Assembly: GCA_004357435.1 (NCBI GenBank) | Contig: SMVS01000037.1 | Location: 1-11,328, forward strand | Reading direction: 5' to 3' | DNA: 11,328 nt | Origin: Nitrospina sp. | Lineage (GTDB): Bacteria > Nitrospinota > Nitrospinia > Nitrospinales > Nitrospinaceae | Shown here: positions 1 through 6,805 of the stretch, one piece after another | Layout of the letters: the number at the start of each line of letters is the position of its first letter | Numbering within the stretch: the stretch's first letter is position 1 | Notes under the pieces: model-generated | The model's database searches: none | The model's input: the letters and a program-made list of their open reading frames with translations, nothing else | What the model was told of the DNA's origin: nothing | Translations under genes and position numbers: made by a program

Positions 1-181
1 CGTTGATTGCAACGTTTTCACTTTGGAGGAAGGGATGGAATTGGCTTCGGATATTTACTCGGAGTCGGGCATCAGTCTCCTGCGCAAGGGAACAGTTTTG
101 AATCAGGAAATGATCAGCAAGATTTTAAAGTTTAATAACGTTGATCCCGTGGCGGGAAACATTAAAATCAGGCAGGCTTAA
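1..181 (+). CDS. C-terminal end of a signalling protein, probably response regulator / HD-GYP type (5' partial)
   Basis: The frame starting at position 2 is open from the left edge to the TAA at 179-181, giving 59 residues of a C-terminus. The visible pattern is an E-G-M-E-L-A-S-D-I-Y stretch, then S-G-I-S-L-L-R-K-G-T-V-L, then a helix ending K-I-L-K-F. From memory, this 'GMvLa.Di...G.lLl.kGt.Lt...i.kL' layout is a small beta-rich tail found in many response regulators and HD-GYP or HDOD-linked proteins of delta-like bacteria. No catalytic or receiver domain lies inside the window, so the activity cannot be assigned. The gene ends 4 nt before motA, and its last codons carry the probable motA ribosome-binding site, so co-transcription and a link to motility control are plausible inferences. 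Its 5' part and start are outside the window. Confidence 0.7.
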   Translation, partial: VDCNVFTLEEGMELASDIYSESGISLLRKGTVLNQEMISKILKFNNVDPVAGNIKIRQA

Positions 182-185
182 CTTT

Positions 186-986
186 ATGGACATCGCAACC
201 TTATTGGGAATATTTTCAGGAATCGGGCTGGTGGTCGCGTCCATCCGGATGAACAGTGGATTCGAGCTGTTCGTTAGCGCTCCGTCCGCGATGATTGTAT
301 TGGGAGGGACCATCGCCGCTACCCTGGTGGCTTATCCCATCCATGAGTTGTTTCGAGTGATGGGTCTTTTTGTGAAAGTGTTCACCACTAAAAAGAGCGA
401 TTATCAGGAATTGATCGACACCATGGTCATGATTTGCAGTGTGGCCCGTAAAGGCGGGGTGCTGGCTATTGAGGGGCGGTTGAATGAAATCGACAACGAA
501 TTTTTGAAAAAGGGTTTGTTGTTCACCGTGGATGGTAAAGATGAAAACACGGTTCTTTCATTATTGCGGGGTGAGATCAAACAGGTGCAACAATCGCATC
601 GTGACGGCTGGGAAATCATGAGTGAAATGGGAAGGTTTTCTCCCGCCTTTGGAATGGTGGGGACCTTGATCGGCCTCATTCAGATGCTTTCTTCTTTGGA
701 AGATGTGGATTCGGTGGGTCCCAAAATGGCCGTAGCCTTGATCACCACTTTTTACGGGGCGCTATTGGCCAACCTGGTGTTCATCCCCATGACCGTTAAA
801 TTGAAACGCCGGAGCGCCGCCGAAACCCTGGAGATGAACCTGGTGCTGGAAGGCATTACTTTTATTCGAAAAGGGGTGAATCCCCGTTTCATGAAAGAGA
901 CGCTCGAAAACCTGTTGGCAAGCGCTATCGGGAAAAAAGTCAGGAAAGATAACGAACCTCCAAAATCCTTCATTAAAAAGAAATAA
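186..986 (+). CDS. motA: Flagellar motor stator protein MotA
   Basis: MotA is the membrane part of the stator that couples ion flow to rotation of the flagellar rotor through its cytoplasmic loop. The 266-residue product has four expected membrane segments at about residues 2-20, 33-50, 152-170 and 183-203, with a large cytoplasmic region between the second and third. The family signature is clear: RFSPAFGMVGTLIGLIQML at 150-168, with the conserved proline P153, then ALITTFYGALLANLVFIP at 184-201. The charged loop (R88 to E96) lies where MotA contacts the rotor protein FliG. I chose ATG 186 because MDIATLLGIF is a typical MotA N-terminus and AGGCAGG lies at 170-176. An in-frame codon at 141 would only add 15 non-family residues that overlap the upstream gene. 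motB follows after 9 nt. Length and motifs are normal. Whether protons or sodium drive it cannot be read from the sequence. Confidence 0.96.
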   Translation: MDIATLLGIFSGIGLVVASIRMNSGFELFVSAPSAMIVLGGTIAATLVAYPIHELFRVMGLFVKVFTTKKSDYQELIDTMVMICSVARKGGVLAIEGRLNEIDNEFLKKGLLFTVDGKDENTVLSLLRGEIKQVQQSHRDGWEIMSEMGRFSPAFGMVGTLIGLIQMLSSLEDVDSVGPKMAVALITTFYGALLANLVFIPMTVKLKRRSAAETLEMNLVLEGITFIRKGVNPRFMKETLENLLASAIGKKVRKDNEPPKSFIKKK

Positions 987-995
987 GAGTGAGAC

Positions 996-1802
996 ATGTT
1001 CGAACCGGATAGAACCAATTATAGTGAGGACGATCACCACGACGACGGCAGTTCCTCTGGGATTTCGCCCTGGGTCATCACCTTCGCGGACATGGTCACT
1101 TTGATGATGGTTTTTTTCATCCTGTTGTTCGCCGTCGGTACCATCGAAGATAAAAAATGGCGTCAGATCAAGCAATCTCTGAGCGCCGCCCTGGGCAGTG
1201 ATACTGTTTCGGAAGCCGGGTTGCGCCAGGGGCTGGACGTGATCGCCGATCCATTGGATGATAAAACCGTTCACGCCGTGGATGAGGTGGGGGCCATGGT
1301 CGCCAAGGAAATAGAGGAAATCGTTTCCGAGGTCGAGGAGTTTGTCTTTAAAAATAAACTGTCAGGGGAGGTTCAGGTATCCTCTGATGCGCGCGGCGCC
1401 ATCATCACCATTTCAGATGTGGTGCTGTTCCCCGCCGGCCAGGCGCGAATGACCTTGCCTGGCAAAAGGAAGTTGCGGCAGGTGTTTGACCTGCTCAAGC
1501 AATTCGACTACAACGTAAAAATAGAAGGGCACACAGACAACTCCCCCATCCGCACCGAAAAGTTTCCCTCCAACTGGGAACTGTCCGCGTCCCGCGCCTC
1601 AGAAGTGGTGCGCATGCTTATCCTGGATGGTTATCCCCCCGAAAAATTGTCGGTGGAGGGCTTCGCTGAATTTCGACCCAAAGCTCCCAACAATAATCCG
1701 GAAAACCGTGCCATCAATCGCCGCATTGAAATCGTGTACCAGCGCGGCAGTATCCGCAAACGCATGATCGATGTCATCAACCGCAAGTCCGTCTCCCGTT
1801 AA
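996..1802 (+). CDS. motB: Flagellar motor stator protein MotB (OmpA-like peptidoglycan anchor)
   Basis: MotB pairs with MotA, carries the ion-binding aspartate and anchors the stator to peptidoglycan. The 268-residue protein has a short cytoplasmic tail (1-24) that is unusually acidic and histidine-containing (EDDHHDD at 11-17). A single membrane helix follows at about 26-48, beginning SPWVITFADMVTL. D32 falls at the position of the essential ion-binding aspartate of the family. A periplasmic linker (about 50-125) leads to an OmpA/Pal-like domain (about 130-250) with IEGHTDNSPI at 176-185, NWELSASRA at 193-201 and NRAINRRIEI at 237-246, the usual peptidoglycan-binding elements. A GAGTGAG purine stretch at 987-993 lies just before the ATG. 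It follows motA by 9 nt and is surely co-expressed with it. No terminator-like hairpin is seen after it. Confidence 0.96.
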   Translation: MFEPDRTNYSEDDHHDDGSSSGISPWVITFADMVTLMMVFFILLFAVGTIEDKKWRQIKQSLSAALGSDTVSEAGLRQGLDVIADPLDDKTVHAVDEVGAMVAKEIEEIVSEVEEFVFKNKLSGEVQVSSDARGAIITISDVVLFPAGQARMTLPGKRKLRQVFDLLKQFDYNVKIEGHTDNSPIRTEKFPSNWELSASRASEVVRMLILDGYPPEKLSVEGFAEFRPKAPNNNPENRAINRRIEIVYQRGSIRKRMIDVINRKSVSR

Positions 1803-1844
1803 TTTCTCTCCGAAAGAAAACCTTTTTATATCAATAGCTTAGCT

Positions 1845-1873
1845 TTGACTTCTGAAGACCAGTCTGATACCTT
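1845..1873 (+). promoter_or_regulatory. Possible sigma-70-like promoter for the rib operon
   Basis: In the 152-nt gap between motB and ribD, TTGACT at 1845-1850 is a good -35 match. After a 17-nt spacer comes TACCTT at 1868-1873, a poor -10 with three of six consensus bases. The location upstream of ribD fits, but the weak -10 makes this tentative. The operon could also be read through from motAB, since I see no convincing terminator in the gap. I found no RFN/FMN riboswitch core here. Confidence 0.3.
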
Positions 1874-1954
1874 AAGGCATTCTCACTATTTTAATTGCAG
1901 GAGCCGGAGCCGCCGTGATTTAAGGCGCGGGTGCCTATTATCAGGAATCGAACA

Positions 1955-3067
1955 TTGGAGAAATTATCTTCAGAAAGTCTTATGCGCCGTGCTTTGGATC
2001 TTGCCCGAAAAGGGCAGGGCCGAACCGCTCCCAATCCCATGGTGGGGGCTGTGATCACGCACCAAGGTCAGGTGATCGGCGAAGGATATCACCGTCAGGC
2101 GGGAAAACCGCATGCGGAGATTGAAGCCTTGCGCCAGGCAGGCTCTCGGGCTCGGGGAGGGCGGATGGTCCTCAATTTAGAACCGTGTTGTCACCAGGGG
2201 CGCACCCCGCCGTGCACCGATGCGATTATAAAAAGCGGGATACGGGAAGTGGTGGTGGGTCTGCGGGACCCCAATCCGAAAGTCCGGGGCAAGGGCATCC
2301 GAGCCTTGAAACAGCATGGGATTAAAGTGCTTACCGGGGTAATGAAAGCGGAATGCGAAGTCCTCAATGAAGTTTTTCTGAAGTATATAACCACGGCCCG
2401 GCCTTTTGTGATCTTGAAATCAGCGATCTCCCTGGATGGCAAAATAGCGACGGATGCCGGCAATTCCCGCTGGATCACGGGCCCGGAGGCGCGGCAAAAA
2501 GTGCATCAGTTGCGCCATCAGATGGGGGCGATTCTGGTGGGAGCCGGAACGGTTTTGAAGGACGATCCACAATTGACCACGCGGCTTAAAAACGGCACGG
2601 GGAATCATCCCGTCCGTGTTATTCTGGACAATGAAGGATTGATTCCCTATACAGCGCGGGTTTTTAAAAACGCCTCGCGGCAACCGGTGATTTACGTCAC
2701 GTCGCGCCAGGCCCCAGCGTCGCGCATCCAACGCCTGCAACGTATGGCGGTGGAAGTGTGGGTTCTGCCGGAGAAGGACGGCGGTGTGCACTTTCCCAAA
2801 TTGATGCAAAAACTGGCTGAGAGGGAGTTGACCAGCGTCATGATTGAGGGCGGCGGCCGGGTGAACGCCAGCGCGCTGAAATCCAAAGTCGTTGACAAGA
2901 TTATTTTGTTCATGGCACCCATCCTTATCGGCGGCACACGCTCACCGAACGTGGTGCAGGGAGCGGGGATCCGCCACTTGCAGGATGCTTTCAAAATTAA
3001 AAACCTCAGGGTGGAACCCATAGGCACCGATTGGGTAATAGAAGGGTATTTAAAAAGTGATCCGTGA
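1955..3067 (+). CDS. ribD: Bifunctional riboflavin deaminase/reductase RibD
   Basis: RibD deaminates the pyrimidine ring of the GTP cyclohydrolase II product and then reduces the ribosyl side chain with NADPH. With the TTG start it has 370 residues, a normal length. The N-terminal cytidine-deaminase-like domain (about 1-145) shows RTAPNPMVGAVI at 23-34, H53 and E55 in the PHAE motif, and zinc cysteines C78 and C87 in the EPCCHQGRTPPC motif. The reductase domain follows (about 150-368), starting KSAISLDGKIAT, with VGAGTVLKDDPQLTTR and the MIEGGG motif near 296-301. I prefer TTG 1955 because AGGA at 1943-1946 is well spaced (8 nt) and MEKLSSESLMRRAL resembles family N-termini. GTG 1931 (eight residues longer) and ATG 1982 are alternatives. 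It opens the rib operon. Its last codons sit inside a 60-bp tandem duplication shared with the ribE start. Confidence 0.95.
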   Translation: MEKLSSESLMRRALDLARKGQGRTAPNPMVGAVITHQGQVIGEGYHRQAGKPHAEIEALRQAGSRARGGRMVLNLEPCCHQGRTPPCTDAIIKSGIREVVVGLRDPNPKVRGKGIRALKQHGIKVLTGVMKAECEVLNEVFLKYITTARPFVILKSAISLDGKIATDAGNSRWITGPEARQKVHQLRHQMGAILVGAGTVLKDDPQLTTRLKNGTGNHPVRVILDNEGLIPYTARVFKNASRQPVIYVTSRQAPASRIQRLQRMAVEVWVLPEKDGGVHFPKLMQKLAERELTSVMIEGGGRVNASALKSKVVDKIILFMAPILIGGTRSPNVVQGAGIRHLQDAFKIKNLRVEPIGTDWVIEGYLKSDP

Positions 3068-3150
3068 CATTATTGAACCGGTGGGAACCGATGGAATCTA
3101 GAAGGATATTCTGAAAATGTTCAGCGGCATTATTGAGGCGGTGGGAACGG
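3013..3150 (+). repeat. Imperfect tandem duplication, 60-bp period, across the ribD-ribE junction
   Basis: Positions 3041-3090 align to 3101-3150 at a fixed 60-bp offset with 38 of 50 bases identical by my count. Similarity continues upstream (about 3013-3040 against 3073-3100) if a 1-nt gap is allowed. The best blocks are GAAGGGTATT at 3041 against GAAGGATATT at 3101, and ATTATTGAACCGGTGGGAAC at 3069 against ATTATTGAGGCGGTGGGAAC at 3129. The repeat therefore covers the end of ribD, the ribE ribosome-binding site and the first ribE codons. The simplest reading is unequal recombination between chance-similar stretches in the ribD tail and the ribE start, followed by divergence. Confidence 0.75.
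3057..3101 (+). pseudogene. Relic ribE start: 14-codon mini-ORF mimicking the RibE N-terminus
   Basis: GTG at 3057 lies exactly 60 bp before the ribE ATG and is preceded by GAAGGG with the same spacing as the real site. The frame reads MIRDIIEPVGTDGI and then stops at TAG 3099-3101. The true ribE begins MFSGIIEAVGTVGQ, so 8 of 14 positions are identical. The first part looks like ribE. The end (EPVGTD) also resembles the RibD tail EPIGTD, as expected for a junction duplicate. It overlaps the ribD stop codon. It may be an untranslated relic, or it may be translated and influence ribE expression by coupling. Nothing in the sequence decides between these. Confidence 0.45.
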
Positions 3151-3770
3151 TGGGCCAGATCACCCGTCAGGATGACAAAGCCCGCATGCGGGTGGACACC
3201 GATGCCTCGTTCGCCGACTTTGAATTGGGAGAAAGCATTGCCGTGAACGGGGTGTGCCTTACGGTGGTGGCGGCCCAGGAAAATTCGTTTGCAGTCGATA
3301 TGACCACCGAAACTTTGAACCGCACCAGTTTCAAGCAAGTGGGCGAAAACAGCCGGGTCAATTTAGAAAAGGCGCTGACTCCCTCAAAAAAAATAAGCGG
3401 GCATTTCGTAACCGGTCATGTGGACCAGGTTGCCCGCATAGTGGATATTGAACACAAATCCGGGGAGACGCTGTTTCGGTTTGAACATCCGAAAGAACAG
3501 AGCCTTTATATTATTGAGAAGGGGTCTATCGCGGTCGACGGCATCAGTCTCACCGTGTTTGATTGCGTGGACCAAAAATTTACCGTGTCCATCATCCCCT
3601 TCACTCTCGAGCACACTAATCTCGGTGACCGCAAGGTCGGAGATGCGGTCAACATTGAATGTGATATGATTGGTAAATACGTCGTTAAAGCCTGTGAAAC
3701 CCTGCTGGGAAGTGGCGGAGGAAAGTCGGCCATCACCCTGGATTTCTTAAAACAACATGGGGTTGTATGA
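3117..3770 (+). CDS. ribE: Riboflavin synthase, alpha chain type
   Basis: This enzyme dismutates two 6,7-dimethyl-8-ribityllumazine molecules into riboflavin and the pyrimidine precursor, which is recycled. The 217-residue product shows the internal duplication typical of the family. The first lumazine-binding domain (about 1-97) begins MFSGIIEAVGTV and carries GESIAVNGVCLTV and the TLNRT stretch. The second (about 98-205) has GHVDQVARIV, KGSIAVDGISLTV and the closing motif VNIECDMIGKYV. The ATG at 3117 has AAGGA at 3102-3106 upstream and gives the canonical N-terminus. It is 49 nt downstream of ribD, with a relic copy of its own start in that gap. The stop overlaps the ribBA start as ATGA, indicating translational coupling. 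The gene is called ribE in many bacteria and ribC in some others. Confidence 0.96.
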   Translation: MFSGIIEAVGTVGQITRQDDKARMRVDTDASFADFELGESIAVNGVCLTVVAAQENSFAVDMTTETLNRTSFKQVGENSRVNLEKALTPSKKISGHFVTGHVDQVARIVDIEHKSGETLFRFEHPKEQSLYIIEKGSIAVDGISLTVFDCVDQKFTVSIIPFTLEHTNLGDRKVGDAVNIECDMIGKYVVKACETLLGSGGGKSAITLDFLKQHGVV

Positions 3771-4990
3771 AAAAAACGCATGACAAAATTTTCTCCACGG
3801 TGGAAGAAGCCATGGAAGAACTGCGTGAGGGGCGCATGATCGTCCTGGTGGACGATGAGGACCGTGAGAATGAAGGCGACTTGATGGTCGCGGCTGAAAA
3901 AGTCACTCCGGAAATTATCAATTTCATGGTGAAATACGGGCGCGGGCTGGTGTGCCTCACCTTGACGGAAAAACGGACTTCCGAGCTGGGCTTGCCCATG
4001 ATGGTGGGTGACAATCAGTCCACCTTCGGTACGCCGTTCACTGTGTCCATTGATGCGAAGCGGGATGTCACCACGGGCATCTCGGCGGCCGATCGTGCGC
4101 AAACCATCCGGGTCGCCATCGATCCTGAAGCGAGGCTTTACGATCTGGTGATGCCGGGGCATATCTTTCCACTGCGTGCCCGTGATGGCGGCGTGCTGGT
4201 GCGTGCCGGTCAAACCGAAGGTTCGGTTGACATCGCGCGTTTGGCGGGACTCAATCCCTCCGGCGTCATTTGCGAAATCATGAATGAAGACGGTACGATG
4301 GCGCGCGTTCCCGAGCTGAAAAAATTTACTAAAAAGCATGGCCTGAAAATGATCACCATCAAGAACTTGATGGAATACCGCCTCAAACGGGAAACACTGG
4401 TGGAAGAAGTGGCTTCCGCCGAGCTACCAACCGAATTTGGGGTGTTCCGCGCCGTGGCGTTTCGCAACAAGTTGATCGATCAGGTTCACATCGCTTTGGT
4501 CAAAGGAGAAATTAAGCCGGATGAGCCGACCCTGGTCCGAGTGCATTCACAATGTTTGACTGGGGATGTTTTTGGATCGTATCGTTGCGACTGTGGTGAG
4601 CAACTGGCGAAAGCCTTGACCCTGATTGAGGAAGCGGGGCATGGTGTCCTGTTGTATTTGTATCAGGAAGGCCGGGGGATTGGGATTCTAAACAAAATGA
4701 AAGCCTATGCTCTGCAGGATCAAGGGCACGACACGGTGGAAGCCAATGCCGCCCTGGGATTCAAGCCGGATCTCAGGGACTATGGAATTGGCGCGCAAAT
4801 ATTGAGAAGCCTGGGACTGGGGAAAATCCGGATCATGAGCAACAACCCTAGAAAAATTGTGGGGCTGGAAGCCTACGGGTTGGAAATGATGGAGCGGGTG
4901 CCGCTCGAGGTGACCCCTAAAAAAAATAATCTCAAATATCTGAAAACCAAGCAGGCCAAAATGGGTCACCTCATTAAAAACGTATTTTAG
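3767..4990 (+). CDS. ribBA: Bifunctional RibBA: DHBP synthase / GTP cyclohydrolase II
   Basis: RibBA supplies both starting branches of riboflavin synthesis. The N-terminal half makes 3,4-dihydroxy-2-butanone 4-phosphate from ribulose 5-phosphate. The C-terminal half opens the GTP ring. At 407 residues it has the usual fused length. The DHBP synthase half (about 1-205) shows DDEDRENEGD at 29-38, TTGISAADRAQTI at 102-114, GHIFPLRARDGG at 131-142 and GQTEGSVDIARLAG at 148-161. The cyclohydrolase half (about 206-400) has the zinc cysteines C263, C274 and C276 in SQCLTGDVFGSYRCDCGEQ, the QEGRGIGILNKMKAYALQ segment at 300-317 and a C-terminal NNPRKI motif at 359-364. Both halves keep the motifs expected of active enzymes. 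Its start overlaps the ribE stop by 4 nt, and ribH begins 8 nt after its end. Confidence 0.97.
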   Translation: MKKTHDKIFSTVEEAMEELREGRMIVLVDDEDRENEGDLMVAAEKVTPEIINFMVKYGRGLVCLTLTEKRTSELGLPMMVGDNQSTFGTPFTVSIDAKRDVTTGISAADRAQTIRVAIDPEARLYDLVMPGHIFPLRARDGGVLVRAGQTEGSVDIARLAGLNPSGVICEIMNEDGTMARVPELKKFTKKHGLKMITIKNLMEYRLKRETLVEEVASAELPTEFGVFRAVAFRNKLIDQVHIALVKGEIKPDEPTLVRVHSQCLTGDVFGSYRCDCGEQLAKALTLIEEAGHGVLLYLYQEGRGIGILNKMKAYALQDQGHDTVEANAALGFKPDLRDYGIGAQILRSLGLGKIRIMSNNPRKIVGLEAYGLEMMERVPLEVTPKKNNLKYLKTKQAKMGHLIKNVF

Positions 4991-4998
4991 GAAGAAGC

Positions 4999-5463
4999 AT
5001 GCCGAGAGATATAGAAGGAGATTTGCTGGGAGCGGGCCAGAAGATCGGCATCGTGGTCAGCCGCTTCAACGATTTTATCACCCAACGATTGCGGGATGGT
5101 GCGGTGGACTGTCTGGTACGGCACGGGGTTCAGGATCAAGATATCGAAGTGGTCAAGGTGCCGGGGGCTTTCGAGATCCCGATGGCCGCTAAAAGAATGG
5201 TGGCCCGCAATAAATACGATGCGGTGATTTGCCTGGGCGCCGTGATCAGGGGGAGCACTCCCCATTTCGAATATGTCTCGGGAGAGGCCAGCAAAGGGAT
5301 CGGAACCCTGGCTCTGGAGTCGCCCATACCTATTCTCTTTGGAGTTCTCACCACCAATAATTTGGAGCAAGCCATAGAACGCGCTGGATCCAAATCTGGC
5401 AATAAAGGCTGGGAAACTGCCTTGGCGGCCATCGAAATGGTCAATTTGTTTAAAAATATTTAA
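4999..5463 (+). CDS. ribH: 6,7-dimethyl-8-ribityllumazine synthase
   Basis: Lumazine synthase condenses the pyrimidine product of the RibD branch (after dephosphorylation) with 3,4-dihydroxy-2-butanone 4-phosphate from RibBA, giving the substrate for RibE. The 154-residue length is standard. Expected active-site features are present: SRFND at 21-25 (F23 stacks on the pyrimidine in family structures), VPGAFEIP at 54-61, CLGAVIRGSTPHFEYV at 78-93 with the catalytic-type histidine H89, and PILFGVLTTNNLEQAIERAG at 111-130 with R128 as the phosphate-binding arginine. The ATG at 4999 follows AGGAAGAAG. Family members build pentamers or 60-mer capsids; which form applies here is not visible. nusB follows 15 nt downstream, a pairing seen in many bacteria. 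Confidence 0.97.
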   Translation: MPRDIEGDLLGAGQKIGIVVSRFNDFITQRLRDGAVDCLVRHGVQDQDIEVVKVPGAFEIPMAAKRMVARNKYDAVICLGAVIRGSTPHFEYVSGEASKGIGTLALESPIPILFGVLTTNNLEQAIERAGSKSGNKGWETALAAIEMVNLFKNI

Positions 5464-5478
5464 AGGATTCATTTTGCC

Positions 5479-5913
5479 ATGGGAAAGCGACGCTCTTCAC
5501 GGGAACTGGTGATCAAGTTTCTGTATCTCATAGAAATGAACCCCGGCGACACTGAAGAACAGTTGGCGCAGTTTTGGGAAAGCAATCCCTGTCAGGAGGA
5601 AATTCAAAATTTCACCGTGGCGTTGCTGGCAAAGATTCATGAGGGACAGCCGGCTATCGACAATCTTTTGAGAAAATTCAGTGAGAACTGGACCCTGGAT
5701 CGCATGACGGTGATCGACCGCAACCTGTTAAGAATGGCGGTTTGCGAATTGATGTATGATAAATCCATTCCGCCTAAAGTTGTCATTGATGAGGCGGTGG
5801 AGATTGCCAAAAAATACGGTAGTGGAGAATCGCCGAACTTTATCAACGGGATCCTGGACCGGGTCATGAAGGAAATGGAAGGCGCGCGGGCGGTGGAACC
5901 CACCAAACATTGA
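5479..5913 (+). CDS. nusB: Transcription antitermination factor NusB
   Basis: NusB binds NusE (ribosomal protein S10) and boxA RNA to form the antitermination complex on rRNA operons. The 144-residue all-helical protein begins GKRRSSRELVIKFLYLIEM, the expected arginine-rich RNA-binding start. In the C-terminal half it has NWTLDRMTVIDRNLLRMAVC (70-89), an IPPKVVIDEAVEIAKKYG stretch (97-114), and SPNFINGILD, which is the family signature. AAAGGA upstream of ATG 5479 serves as the ribosome-binding site. It lies between ribH and a metallophosphoesterase with short gaps, so it is probably transcribed with the rib genes. Nothing unusual is seen except a short charged tail after residue 131. Confidence 0.96.
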   Translation: MGKRRSSRELVIKFLYLIEMNPGDTEEQLAQFWESNPCQEEIQNFTVALLAKIHEGQPAIDNLLRKFSENWTLDRMTVIDRNLLRMAVCELMYDKSIPPKVVIDEAVEIAKKYGSGESPNFINGILDRVMKEMEGARAVEPTKH

Positions 5914-5931
5914 ACCCGCCATAGGTTCGTT

Positions 5932-6660
5932 ATGATTTATTTAATCATCTCCGATGTTCACAGCAATTGGGAATCCCTCCAGAAGTTCATTGAACTCAGC
6001 CAATCGATCAAGCACGATAAAAAAGTATGCTTGGGTGATATTGTCGGATACAACGCAGACCCGAATCCCTGCGTGGAATGGATACGGGATCATGTCGATA
6101 TCGTACTGGCGGGCAACCACGACTACGGGGTGCTGGAAAAAATCGATATTTCCTATTTCAATCTACCTGCCCGCGCGGCCTGCCTGTGGACCCGCACAGC
6201 TCTGACCAAAGAAAACCGTGAGTTTTTAAATTCCCTCACCAACGCCAGAGAACAGGATGGCATCACCTGGGTGCATGCCTCGCCATTTGAGCCGGATGAA
6301 TGGCATTATGTGAACAATCAGTACGATGCCGAAGTGAACTTCCCGCATTTTTCCACCCCATGTTGTTTCCTGGGACATTCACATAAACCCGTCATATTGG
6401 AGCTTCGCCCTGACAGCAAAATCGAGCCGATATTCGATTCTATATATTCTTTAAAGGCCGATTGCCGTTACATCGTTAATGTGGGCAGTCTGGGCCAGCC
6501 CAGGGATGGCAATCCTGATCCGGCCTTTGCTATTTTCGACAGCGAGGCTTGCACTGTGGAGATCCGCCGGTTCTCCTATGACATTGCGCTCACCCAGGAA
6601 AAAATCAAATCGCAAGGGCTTCCGTCAATCCTGGCCGAGCGTTTGGATGCCGGATACTGA
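5932..6660 (+). CDS. Calcineurin-like metallophosphoesterase, YfcE/ApaH-like family
   Basis: This is a 242-residue cytosolic two-metal phosphoesterase. The metal-binding motifs are complete and in order: D8 and H10 in SDVHSN, D36 in LGDIVGYN, N62 and H63 in AGNHDYG, H115 in WVHASP, then H149 and H151 in LGHSHKP. A NVGSLGQPRDGNPDPAFAI stretch at 183-201 is typical of the small bacterial subfamily annotated as diadenosine-tetraphosphatase-like or serine/threonine phosphatase-like. The substrate cannot be read from the sequence. It ends the nusB end of the rib operon, 18 nt after nusB, with only a weak AGG ahead of ATG 5932, so coupling to upstream translation is likely. Its position beside rib genes makes the unassigned phosphatase step of riboflavin synthesis a possible role. 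That is speculation from location only, since known enzymes for that step are HAD-family. Confidence 0.88.
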   Translation: MIYLIISDVHSNWESLQKFIELSQSIKHDKKVCLGDIVGYNADPNPCVEWIRDHVDIVLAGNHDYGVLEKIDISYFNLPARAACLWTRTALTKENREFLNSLTNAREQDGITWVHASPFEPDEWHYVNNQYDAEVNFPHFSTPCCFLGHSHKPVILELRPDSKIEPIFDSIYSLKADCRYIVNVGSLGQPRDGNPDPAFAIFDSEACTVEIRRFSYDIALTQEKIKSQGLPSILAERLDAGY

Positions 6661-6680
6661 TTGGTTCAATAGTTCCCTCC

Positions 6681-6709
6681 TTGACGCCAAATTTTAAAAG
6701 TGATATATT
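6681..6709 (+). promoter_or_regulatory. Strong sigma-70-type promoter with extended -10, ahead of the amidase-der genes
   Basis: TTGACG at 6681-6686 matches five of six -35 bases. A 17-nt spacer leads to TATATT at 6704-6709, five of six for the -10, and the TG at 6701-6702 with one base between forms an extended -10. Transcription would start near 6716 and leave a leader of about 90 nt before the TTG start of the amidase. It sits in the only sizeable gap (145 nt) between the rib-nusB block and the next genes. No clear intrinsic terminator precedes it. Confidence 0.7.
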
Positions 6710-6805
6710 CAAAACCCCAATGAAATTAATTAGTTATGTTGATTTTATGGGTACGGCTGGGGACCGTCAGGGTTTTTCAAGAATCAGCTGCCAGGAAAAA
6801 ATACT

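Noticed and set aside
762..1274. A 170-codon minus-strand open frame across motA and motB
   Set aside because: It is antisense to two well-supported genes, has no recognisable motif, and is typical of shadow frames in G/C-rich coding DNA.
1845..2054. A 69-codon open frame overlapping the ribD start
   Set aside because: It overlaps ribD in another frame, has no family pattern and is low-complexity in its arginine/serine part. RibD motifs clearly claim the region.
3506..4339. A 277-codon minus-strand open frame opposite ribE and ribBA
   Set aside because: It is long but antisense to two genes with complete catalytic motifs. Its product is histidine-rich with no domain pattern, as expected from reverse-complement codon bias.
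6753..6767. Small inverted repeat ACGG ... CCGT followed by a T-run near 6773-6777, considered as a terminator
   Set aside because: The stem is only 4 bp and lies downstream of the predicted promoter inside the amidase leader, so it is too weak and badly placed for an intrinsic terminator.
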